Shown here one piece after another: positions 44,902 through 51,144 of a stretch of DNA of 51,144 bases. The DNA is from a virus. The stretch is from positions 1 through 51,144 of IMG/VR virus record IMGVR_UViG_3300035034_001269; one strand, 5' to 3'. Every line of letters starts with the position of its first letter. The stretch's first letter is position 1. Below the pieces are notes generated by a model that saw only the letters and a program-made list of their open reading frames with translations, was not told the DNA's origin and did no database searches. The position numbers and the translations under genes are program-made.

Positions 44902-45347
44902 TATTCAACTCCTTCATACATTTTCCATTTAATGCGTTCTTTTTCTGGAATACGTGCAAAGGTTGCTTCTGGGGTCAACCATTGGATTTTGTTTTTAGGT
45001 GTAATTTCCAGTGTGTTTTTTTGTGGTCGAACTACATATATATCTTTACCCTTCTTATCAGCATATTCTATCTCACGCCATGTACCGTTACCCATTTTAC
45101 CGTCAGGGAAAGGCATAGCAACAACAAAATCTACAGTATTGATAACTTTGAAGAAAATATCAAAACCCATATCATCAACTCTACCTTGAATCCAATCAAC
45201 GTTGGGGTTAACAATTATATGGTCAGGAAATTGTTTCATAATCATATCAATAGATTTCTTTTCTTCTGGTTTGTCATAGAATGCTCGGGGGTGAGCGAAG
45301 TATATTTTTGGAATATTTCTTTCAACCAGATAGTTTTGAAATTTCAT
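44901..45347 (-). CDS. capsid-targeted deoxyribosyltransferase-like protein
   Basis: 148 aa from MKFQNYLVERNIPKIYFAHP. L-V-E/R is the predicted cleavage. KIYFAHPRAFY (14-24), FFKVINTVDFVVAMPFPDG and GNGTWREIEYADKKGKDIYVV follow the Rossmann-like nucleoside 2-deoxyribosyltransferase/DUF4406 pattern (substrate Asp in DxVVA, catalytic Glu in W-R-E). Related folds include NAD-cleaving TIR domains. A nucleotide- or NAD-related activity injected with the DNA is inferred. Confidence 0.65.
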   Translation of the reverse strand: MKFQNYLVERNIPKIYFAHPRAFYDKPEEKKSIDMIMKQFPDHIIVNPNVDWIQGRVDDMGFDIFFKVINTVDFVVAMPFPDGKMGNGTWREIEYADKKGKDIYVVRPQKNTLEITPKNKIQWLTPEATFARIPEKERIKWKMYEGVE

Positions 45348-45357
45348 TATAATCCTC

Positions 45358-46041
45358 TTAAATTTTTTTGAGGCTACCACTCTCATCAATCCATAATGCA
45401 TAGAAACTGATAGGTGGCAACTTTTCGGTAGACATATCTAAATTGTGTAGGTCGATAACCTTCTTTTCAATCTTCACCGGGAGAGTATTCTCTATATCCT
45501 TTAATGCTTTGAGGTTGGGTTTGTGGTCATCGATCAACCGAACCCTACGAAACTTACCAGTTGAAATGAACTCCATCATTCGTCTTTTCTTATCAGTAGG
45601 AATATCGTTACCACCTTCTGGCATAAAACTAACCGACACAGTGTTACCATCAATAGTGATACCGTTGTCAGAGAATGATTTTTTGAATTCCTTCATGTCT
45701 TTGAATATACCCCTTGCGGTTAAGAACACTATCTTACTGTTAGTGTCCATAGCCTTTATCTGGGCGATCATCTTCTTAACACGAGCAAACATTTGAGGTA
45801 TAGGGATACTGGTCTTCCTGAAAAAAGCGGCATCACGGAACTGTCCGAAATCCCACTCTTCGCCATCCTTCAATTTGTAACTGTTGAATTCTTGGTTATC
45901 CAGTTCACGTACAACCTTCCCGTCTTTCATCACTGAAACTCTAGCAAAGGTCTTGAACATTGTTTCATCGATATCGCAAAAAGTTATCCCATCACCATAT
46001 TGATCACGTGAGAATTCAGTAAGGTATAAATCAAATTTCAT
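45358..46041 (-). CDS. capsid-targeted HAD-family phosphatase-like protein
   Basis: 227 aa. Tag MKFDLYLTEF (L-T-E/F). FCDIDETMFKTFA (21-33) is HAD motif I (Asp23, Asp25), IVFLTARG near 105 motif II, and RLIDDHKPN near 173 motif IV. This layout matches phosphatases such as the 3'-phosphatase domain of phage polynucleotide kinase. The substrate is unknown; packaging is inferred from the tag. Confidence 0.7.
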   Translation of the reverse strand: MKFDLYLTEFSRDQYGDGITFCDIDETMFKTFARVSVMKDGKVVRELDNQEFNSYKLKDGEEWDFGQFRDAAFFRKTSIPIPQMFARVKKMIAQIKAMDTNSKIVFLTARGIFKDMKEFKKSFSDNGITIDGNTVSVSFMPEGGNDIPTDKKRRMMEFISTGKFRRVRLIDDHKPNLKALKDIENTLPVKIEKKVIDLHNLDMSTEKLPPISFYALWIDESGSLKKI

Positions 46042-46051
46042 TTATTAATCC

Positions 46052-46585
46052 TTATGGGTGAGATATTGGTGCAAGCAGTTCTTGGATTCTTTCGCCAGCG
46101 GTATAATCTCTTGATGCGGTTTCTGAACCAACAACAGGCATTCTACCAACAACTCTATATGCATTTCCTTTTATGATATCCAATGCAACACTAAGGGTTA
46201 AAGTGTATACACCTTTCTCACTATCGTCTTGATTTGGATAATCTACCACATCACCATATATAGGAGCGGTGTATGTAATCGCATCAACTGTCGCATAAGT
46301 AGTTCCGTCTGTGATAACGAATTTACCGACATCAAAAGTTGAATCTTGACGTAGGTTAAAGTTACAATCCCTAGACTGTATTGTATCTGTTGTAGCAGTC
46401 TCAGTGAATGTTCTCAAATATAAACCAGAATTTCTAAATTCGGTATTTTCGATTGCAACGATACCCGTACCCATACCATCATAGTCAGGTGTTGTTAAAT
46501 CAGTTCCAAGAGCAACAGGAATGCTTGTAATGAAAGGTTCTGTGTACCCTGTATACTTATAACCGTTTCTGTCTAAAAGTGCCAT
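46052..46585 (-). CDS. putative structural protein
   Basis: 177 aa, MALLDRNGYKYTGYTEPF, beta-rich, Thr/Asp-rich, few Lys; starts MAL and shares late-promoter context with the 43.6 kb virion protein. Possibly a head decoration or tail component. GGAGG upstream. Confidence 0.6.
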   Translation of the reverse strand: MALLDRNGYKYTGYTEPFITSIPVALGTDLTTPDYDGMGTGIVAIENTEFRNSGLYLRTFTETATTDTIQSRDCNFNLRQDSTFDVGKFVITDGTTYATVDAITYTAPIYGDVVDYPNQDDSEKGVYTLTLSVALDIIKGNAYRVVGRMPVVGSETASRDYTAGERIQELLAPISHP

Positions 46586-46626
46586 ATATAAATTCCTCCA
46601 TTTAATTGTCCAATGTATTCATATAG

Positions 46627-46634
46627 TATTTATA
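46627..46634 (-). promoter_or_regulatory. T4-type late promoter TATAAATA
   Basis: Perfect box on the minus strand for the 46585 gene; back-to-back with the plus-strand box at 46639. Confidence 0.75.
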
Positions 46635-46638
46635 AAAA

Positions 46639-46646
46639 CATAAATA
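46639..46646 (+). promoter_or_regulatory. late promoter CATAAATA
   Basis: One base off TATAAATA, plus strand, for the 46677 gene; separated by 4 bp from the divergent late box. Confidence 0.6.
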
Positions 46647-46676
46647 CAATTGACTAACTAATCAGGAGTTATATAT

Positions 46677-47186
46677 ATGAAATTTGACAACTATCTCTTA
46701 AACGAGAATATGGTTGACACGGCAATGAATTTATTGAAGCGACTTGACTTCAAGAAGAGTAAGAATTTTTTGAAGGATGAGTTTGATAAATTCGTCTATG
46801 CCGCTTTAGCAGGTGACGTTGAAGAAGAAGTGGTGGCGTTGATCAACAAATCGTTTGGTACAAAGTATCGTAACCTTACACAGATAAAAAAAGAACGTCT
46901 GAGAGAATCAGATGAAGTGGTGAATGAGGATATTGCTCATTGGTGGGAAGTTGTAAAGAGTGAAGCATTCCCTTCTCTGTCATTCTACCCTGCCCTAACT
47001 GTATGGATGGAGTTGGATAAACTCTTTCAAGGTCAGGATATGGATATGAAAAAGACAGTAGTGTATGCTTTGTTTTGGATATTAATGATAAGTGGGAAAT
47101 ACATCAAAGGATGGATGCTTTGGAAAAAGCAAAATCCAGATGAATATAACGCCGAAAAGGCAGTAGGTAAAGGAGGTATAGTATAA
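46677..47186 (+). CDS. capsid-targeted membrane-segment protein
   Basis: 169 aa. MKFDNYLLNEN carries L-N-E/N. Residues ~118-140 (TVVYALFWILMISGKYI) form one hydrophobic segment, unusual for an internal protein and suggesting membrane interaction on injection. AGGAG upstream; overlaps the next gene by 1 bp. Confidence 0.65.
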   Translation: MKFDNYLLNENMVDTAMNLLKRLDFKKSKNFLKDEFDKFVYAALAGDVEEEVVALINKSFGTKYRNLTQIKKERLRESDEVVNEDIAHWWEVVKSEAFPSLSFYPALTVWMELDKLFQGQDMDMKKTVVYALFWILMISGKYIKGWMLWKKQNPDEYNAEKAVGKGGIV

Positions 47187-47713
47187 TGGATTTATTGAAT
47201 AAGATTGACATGTTCGTGGGGTACGATGCCAAGAGCGTCAAAGAAGAAACTGAGTATCAGAAGTTCTTCAAAGGTAAGCTGAAGGAAGCTGGTGTTAAAT
47301 CACCATCGGAATTAGAGGGTGACAAGAAAACCGAATTCTTCAATATGATTAAGAAGGAATGGAAAGGTTCTACTAATGAGAGTTGGTATGTGACCGAAGA
47401 AACTGAGTATCAGAAATTCTTTGCTAAGAAGTTGAAAGCTACTGGTAAGGGTATCGCTGATATGGATGATGGCGAGAAGAAAGAATTTTTCGACATGATC
47501 AAGAAAGAGTGGAAAGGTTCTACCAATGAAGGTGACCTACCCCCTGCACTAAAGAAAGCCATTGAAGCCAAGAAGAAGAAAGATGGTGACAAAGAAGAGG
47601 ATGATGACGAGTCCAAAGAACATGAGGATTCTGAGTCTGATGAGGAAGAGAAGAAGGAACAAGAAAAAGGCGACGATGACGATGACGATGAGGATGAAGA
47701 CAAAAAGAAGTAA
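47186..47713 (+). CDS. acidic head protein with duplicated FFKxKLK domain
   Basis: 175 aa. Two ~45-residue repeats (EETEYQKFFKGKLKEAG..KTEFFNMIKKEWKGSTNE and EETEYQKFFAKKLKATG..KKEFFDMIKKEWKGSTNE), then a highly acidic Asp/Glu/Lys tail. This small helical unit (FFxxKLxxxG...FFxxIKKEWK) recurs in head proteins of T4-like phages. The tail resembles prohead core/scaffold proteins. The start MDLLNKIDMF resembles the MDILEKIELY group. Confidence 0.65.
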   Translation: MDLLNKIDMFVGYDAKSVKEETEYQKFFKGKLKEAGVKSPSELEGDKKTEFFNMIKKEWKGSTNESWYVTEETEYQKFFAKKLKATGKGIADMDDGEKKEFFDMIKKEWKGSTNEGDLPPALKKAIEAKKKKDGDKEEDDDESKEHEDSESDEEEKKEQEKGDDDDDDEDEDKKK

Positions 47714-47757
47714 TGAAAGCTGGTGATATCGAACAAGCATTGATGAAAACTCTGTAA
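47713..47757 (+). CDS. 14-codon ORF, probable remnant
   Basis: MKAGDIEQALMKTL, starting in TAATG overlap with the core-like gene. It may be the start of a gene interrupted by the zinc-finger ORF that follows. Confidence 0.25.
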   Translation: MKAGDIEQALMKTL

Positions 47758-47773
47758 TATTAGGACATAAACA

Positions 47774-48034
47774 GTGATATGTAAGATTTGTGGTATAGAA
47801 GTTAAATCATATGGTTCTTTGGCACAACATGTCAACAAGACACATAATATAACATCTATCAATTACTACTTAAAGTATATTGGTGGAGTGGGGTGTTTCA
47901 ATAATAACATAGAACCTGAAATAATATCATCTGTTGTAAATTTACAGATGATGACCTCCTTGGATAATAATATTAAAAACTGTAAATGTGATATAACCAA
48001 AAAACAATTACTGGATATGTATTATGTCAGGTAG
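47774..48034 (+). CDS. homing-endonuclease-type zinc-finger ORF
   Basis: 86 aa. CKICGIEVKSYGSLAQHVNKTHNITSINYYLKYI (3-36) is a C2H2-like finger of the kind found at the N-terminus of phage homing endonucleases. No nuclease core follows, so it is either a DNA-binding fragment or a truncated enzyme. It overlaps the gp4 start by 11 bp. Confidence 0.5.
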   Translation: MICKICGIEVKSYGSLAQHVNKTHNITSINYYLKYIGGVGCFNNNIEPEIISSVVNLQMMTSLDNNIKNCKCDITKKQLLDMYYVR

Positions 48035-48503
48035 GTCAATAAAAAATCATTTCACTAAAGGGTGTGGTATGTATATTCCTGTTTACCCTGAGAAGTATAA
48101 GGGTAAAGATAAAAAAATCATAACACGCAGTTCTTGGGAAGAGGCGTTCTGTAGATGGGCTGATAACTCAAGAGGTATCAAATCTTGGGTGAGTGAGGAA
48201 CTTGCTATTAAATACCAAGACCCCATACAACCTATCAAGAACAATAAGCCTAATTTTAGAACATATTGGCCTGACTATATTATCGAGACTGTGAGTGGTG
48301 AGGTGTATCTGGTTGAGGTTAAACCTCTAAAATACACCAAACCACCTACACAAAACAAGAATAAATCTCGTAAAACGATGATCACCGAGAATAAATCTTG
48401 GTTGGTCAATCAGGCAAAATGGAAAGCAGCACGAGCGTATTGCTTCAGAAAAGGGTGGACGTTCAAGCTAATAACCGAAAAGGAATTATTTGGGAAACGA
48501 TAA
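48024..48503 (+). CDS. 4: head completion protein (T4 gp4-like)
   Basis: 159 aa. YPEKYKG..IITRSSWEEAFCRW, WVSEELAIKYQDPI, RTYWPDYIIET, YLVEVKPLKYTKPP and NQAKWKAARAYCFRKGWTFKLITEKEL follow the gp4 head-completion family, which has a PD-(D/E)xK-like core (Asp of WPDY, E-V-K). In T4 it acts after DNA packaging to prepare heads for tail attachment. TAATG overlap with the next gene. Confidence 0.85.
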   Translation: MSGRSIKNHFTKGCGMYIPVYPEKYKGKDKKIITRSSWEEAFCRWADNSRGIKSWVSEELAIKYQDPIQPIKNNKPNFRTYWPDYIIETVSGEVYLVEVKPLKYTKPPTQNKNKSRKTMITENKSWLVNQAKWKAARAYCFRKGWTFKLITEKELFGKR

Positions 48504-49021
48504 TGGCAATTAGAGTAATAATGAGGAAGAATTTCCAGAACGTGTCATGGCGATCTGGTCATATATACAAGTTCAAATATCAAGCGTGGTCGAATGACCC
48601 TGAACCAGTTATTATTTTGATGTATGCTTTGAGTGGTATCCATCCAACAACTGGTAACCAGTGGCGATTTTTTCAAGGAATTAACTTCACATATATACCC
48701 AGATCACAACGGAGACAGTTTGCCTCGAAATGGGTCAGGGAATGGGAGGCTACAGGTGGTAGTTTCCAGTTCACTTATGAAAGAATGTTGAGAGAGTTCC
48801 CTTATCTAAAGAGCGCTGTAAGGCGATATTTCTTTAAACCTGCCTACTACATCTCAAATGCGGTTGAAGTTCCTTTAGAGGATATAGAAGACGTTATAGT
48901 TAGCACATGGTCTAAGGATTTCAGTAAAAAATTGAGAACTAACTTGGTTCAGAAATTTAGAAAGGTCAAGAAGAATGTACAGAATGGGGTGGAGTCTGGC
49001 ATCTTCAAATCAAGACGATGA
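48503..49021 (+). CDS. conserved T4-superfamily virion/neck-region protein
   Basis: 172 aa from MAIRVIMRKNF (TAATG start; a longer frame overlaps gp4). SGHIYKFKYQAW..DPEPVIILMYALSG..QWRFFQGINFTYIPRSQRRQF has the G-x-(L/I)-Y-x-F-x-Y...GxNxxY(L/I)P pattern of a gene found near head/tail completion genes in T4-like phages. The C-terminus is very basic. Precise role not known to me. Confidence 0.55.
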   Translation: MAIRVIMRKNFQNVSWRSGHIYKFKYQAWSNDPEPVIILMYALSGIHPTTGNQWRFFQGINFTYIPRSQRRQFASKWVREWEATGGSFQFTYERMLREFPYLKSAVRRYFFKPAYYISNAVEVPLEDIEDVIVSTWSKDFSKKLRTNLVQKFRKVKKNVQNGVESGIFKSRR

Positions 49022-49245
49022 AATATGTAAAACTAAATCTGTCTCTTGGGGATAAACTCAAACTACTGTTTTTTGGGATAGTTCAAGAAGACAAACTACC
49101 AACCGTTGAAGTGGTAAAAGTGGAAAAAGTTTTCCATAGAACCGAATCACCCACCTCAACTGTTATAAATAATAGTGAAGATGAAGAGAAATTCCACGTC
49201 CCGTTTTTTGATCTAAGTAACGATGACGTGAAGAGTAACTTATAA
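49018..49245 (+). CDS. hypothetical protein
   Basis: 75 aa, ATGA-coupled to the gene before; Val/Lys/Glu-rich middle, ends FFDLSNDDVKSNL, unrecognised. Confidence 0.55.
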   Translation: MKYVKLNLSLGDKLKLLFFGIVQEDKLPTVEVVKVEKVFHRTESPTSTVINNSEDEEKFHVPFFDLSNDDVKSNL

Positions 49246-49254
49246 GGTGTAAAT

Positions 49255-50376
49255 ATGTATGATCTAGATAAAATGATCTTCCAAGACAAGGAGAAAATGG
49301 ATATGGCAACACAAACTGTTGAAACTGTTACAGAAACTAAAGATAAAAAGGTGATCAAACCAAAGAAGAATAAACCGGGAATCGGATTAGATGTCGGTAC
49401 TGGATTTCTTGTTGGTGCTGGTTACGAAGGAAGTAAAATAAAGTTCGCACCACTAAGGGATGCGTTTTACTCGTTAGACAAAGATACCTTTAATCGTTCT
49501 ATGTTCGATAGAGGTTCGATGAAGTATGTTGAGATTAATGGTGAGGTACATGTGATAGGTGAGGATGCCCTAACATTAGCCAAGATCAGAAACACTTCAG
49601 CCTTACGCCCTTTGAAGTTAGGTGTTATCAATCCACAGGAGAGAAACGCCGCACCGATACTCAAGGAAATGTTTGGGTATTGTGTGAAACCTTTCATAAA
49701 CAAGGAAGGGGAGATAATGGTTTTCTCTGTTCCGGGACCAAAGATTGGTGATGATAGTTTCAATGTAGAGTATCACTCTATGTCGATACAGTCACTAGGA
49801 AAATCCTTTGGTGTTAAAGCGGTTCCTCTTAATGAGGCTTATGCAGTAATCCTTTCCGAAATGGAAAAGGCAGATGATGTTACAGGACTAGGATTCTCCT
49901 TTGGAGCAGGTCTGGTTAATGTGTGTTTCGTGTACAAGTCAATGTTACTTTTCGAGTTCAGCATTGATAAATCAGGTGATTTTATCGACACAGAATCAGC
50001 CAAAGCATGTGGTGTATCCACTGCTGTAATTAATCACATCAAAGAGAAAGAGTTGGTATTAACTGCTGATGAATTCTCTGCTTCCCCTGAAATAAGGGCT
50101 TTGATTTTCACATATAGACATGTGATCAAGAATACGCTGAAAGAGGTCGTGAGGGCATTCACTAACACGTCAGACGTTAATGTAATTGAACCGATACCGA
50201 TTGTAATCTCAGGTGGTACTAGTATCCCAGAGGGATTTGTGGAGTTATTTACAGAAGAACTGGAAAACACTAACCTACCGTTCACGGTCACAGAAGTCAT
50301 ACCTTCTAAGAACCGATTGGCGGCAGTTGCTCAAGGTTGTCTGTTGTGGGCAAATCACTTAGAAAATTCAAAGTGA
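49255..50376 (+). CDS. actin-like ATPase (ParM/Alp-like)
   Basis: 373 aa. GIGLDVGTGFLVGAG (43-57) is phosphate-1, VTGLGFSFGAGLVNVCFVYK near 215 phosphate-2 with the Asp replaced by Ser/Gly, and IVISGGTSIPEGF near 322 the adenosine motif of the actin/Hsp70/ParM superfamily. A start at residue 17 (MATQTVE, behind AAGGAG) is also possible. It lies among late head genes, so it may form filaments that move DNA or capsids, or act as a monomeric ATPase. The altered phosphate-2 makes activity uncertain. Confidence 0.75.
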   Translation: MYDLDKMIFQDKEKMDMATQTVETVTETKDKKVIKPKKNKPGIGLDVGTGFLVGAGYEGSKIKFAPLRDAFYSLDKDTFNRSMFDRGSMKYVEINGEVHVIGEDALTLAKIRNTSALRPLKLGVINPQERNAAPILKEMFGYCVKPFINKEGEIMVFSVPGPKIGDDSFNVEYHSMSIQSLGKSFGVKAVPLNEAYAVILSEMEKADDVTGLGFSFGAGLVNVCFVYKSMLLFEFSIDKSGDFIDTESAKACGVSTAVINHIKEKELVLTADEFSASPEIRALIFTYRHVIKNTLKEVVRAFTNTSDVNVIEPIPIVISGGTSIPEGFVELFTEELENTNLPFTVTEVIPSKNRLAAVAQGCLLWANHLENSK

Positions 50377-50384
50377 GGTAGTTA

Positions 50385-50753
50385 ATGCCGGATGAAAATA
50401 ATCCGATTGAGGGTGGTAATGGATGGGAACAATGGACCCGGGCCGCCCAACGGTCTATGGATACATTAGAAAAGAAGGTTGAAAAGTTAGATGAGCGGAT
50501 AATCAAACATCGTGAAGAATCACTGGTCGAGATATCAACTCTCAAAGCTAAAGCTGGTATCATGGGAATGATAGCAGGTTTTATCGTTTCAACCGTGATG
50601 TCAATTATAATTGGATTGTTGGTCTGGAACTTGACAGTCGGACGAGTTGTTGACAAACACCCACACCCTACCGTACCGGAACAATCGATAGGTTATGTGT
50701 TACCGCCAAGGGAGAACGCGCACATCTACAACATAAGTGAGGCAAAAACCTAA
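50385..50753 (+). CDS. coiled-coil membrane protein
   Basis: 122 aa. A heptad helix (MDTLEKKVEKLDERIIKHREE, 29-49) leads into a hydrophobic segment at ~65-88 (AGFIVSTVMSIIIGLLVW) and a periplasmic-type tail. GAGGTAG upstream; TAATG overlap with the PAS gene. Confidence 0.6.
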   Translation: MPDENNPIEGGNGWEQWTRAAQRSMDTLEKKVEKLDERIIKHREESLVEISTLKAKAGIMGMIAGFIVSTVMSIIIGLLVWNLTVGRVVDKHPHPTVPEQSIGYVLPPRENAHIYNISEAKT

Positions 50754-51144
50754 TGGGATGGATTGATAGTTTATCAAGACGTATGGGCGAAAAATCCGCC
50801 AAAACTCAAATGATGGATATTGATGAGGCAAAGATACCGGGTATATCACAAGACTTAGATATCCTTGAAGAACTTCGCCAAGAACTTATTAAGAAGGATT
50901 GTGAACTTGAGAAATCCCGGCTTATCTGGGATAGAACCTTTGACTCTGTTGAGGATAACATAGTGTTGATTGATGTTGATCGACGAATTAAAAAAGGTAA
51001 CGATGCTTTCTATCACAGTGTTGAGATGGAAGTTGGTCACGTTGAATTCATAGGTATGTTATGGAAGGAGTTTAAAGATATATCTGAAATTCCGAATGAT
51101 ATTTGTATTGTTGATAAGTGTTTTGATACAGGGGTAAGACAGGA
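50753..51144 (+). CDS. PAS-domain protein (3' end outside window)
   Basis: At least 130 codons. After a helical linker, RLIWDRTFDSVEDNIVLIDV (57-76) and RRIKKGNDAFYHSV (78-91) are the first strands and helices of a PAS sensor domain, and DICIVDKCFDTGVRQ matches its later CxxxxTG turn. PAS domains precede histidine kinases, cyclases or regulators; what follows is cut off. Coupling to a membrane coiled-coil protein hints at a signalling pair. Confidence 0.65.
   Translation, partial: MGWIDSLSRRMGEKSAKTQMMDIDEAKIPGISQDLDILEELRQELIKKDCELEKSRLIWDRTFDSVEDNIVLIDVDRRIKKGNDAFYHSVEMEVGHVEFIGMLWKEFKDISEIPNDICIVDKCFDTGVRQ

Noticed and set aside
47410-47862. Minus-strand 150-aa Ser-rich ORF
   Set aside because: It is the antisense shadow of the acidic tail of the head protein at 47186-47713.
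1-51144. tRNA genes, tRNA-like clusters, CRISPR arrays and insertion sequences
   Set aside because: I saw no cloverleaf with CCA-end arms, no repeat-spacer array and no transposase; the only mobile elements are homing-type endonuclease genes.

Overview
The window is an internal piece of a large, AT-rich myovirus genome that I place in the T4 superfamily. Four kinds of evidence support this. There is a gp4-like head-completion protein (48.0 kb), a PAAR spike-tip protein (29.2 kb) and other virion genes. Many genes are preceded by TATAAATA, the T4-type late promoter. At least 14 proteins begin with a short peptide ending in (L/I)-x-E, like the capsid-targeting sequences of T4 internal proteins. 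Early promoters are near-consensus sigma70 sites (TTGACN, exactly 17 bp, TAnnnT), which together with perfect DnaA boxes suggests a gammaproteobacterial host; the exact host cannot be read from the sequence.

Layout. 0-3.4 kb (minus): DHH phosphoesterase-like protein, a capsid-targeted HExxH metallopeptidase candidate and membrane/accessory genes. 3.5-19.45 kb (plus): small early genes, then a run of tiny overlapping genes, ATP-dependent DNA ligase, an HNH endonuclease beside late-promoter-driven capsid-targeted proteins (10.3-11.8 kb), a dense tandem array of tiny genes (11.9-14.9 kb), two more capsid-targeted genes and small zinc-ribbon genes. 18.0-20.27 kb: mostly non-coding, carrying a GIY-YIG endonuclease and an origin-like stretch with two perfect, inverted DnaA boxes and palindromes. 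20.27-34.6 kb (minus): a second tiny-gene array (20.3-24.5 kb), HAD protein, NADAR protein, zinc-ribbon and HNH genes, PAAR plus partner, small membrane proteins and early genes. 34.8-37.3 kb (plus): early genes, a candidate small RNA and an asparagine-synthetase-like protein. 37.4-46.6 kb (minus): capsid-targeted paralogues, a packaged P-loop kinase, an endonuclease/adenine methyltransferase pair, structural proteins and further packaged-enzyme candidates. 46.7-51.1 kb (plus): head genes including gp4, an actin-like ATPase and a truncated PAS-domain protein.

The most striking feature is a two-tag organisation. About 32 small proteins on both strands, with different bodies (many look like SH3-type small beta-barrels starting KVGDxV), end in nearly the same acidic-hydrophobic C-terminal peptide, typically LPEELFTI or FDEELFTL. 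Most overlap the next gene by ATGA, so the motif also supplies a purine-rich ribosome-binding region. It persists, however, where no downstream gene overlaps and where the codons differ, which argues for selection on the peptide. Independently, a late-expressed set carries an N-terminal tag (MKFxxYLxE type) that should route it into the prohead for cleavage and injection. The putative cargo includes a metallopeptidase, a zeta-toxin-like kinase, a HAD enzyme, a deoxyribosyltransferase-like protein and a six-member paralogue family.

Expression appears to be controlled by early promoters with a recurrent hairpin leader, and by late promoters built into hairpins that would hide the ribosome-binding site in read-through transcripts, as known for T4 gene e.
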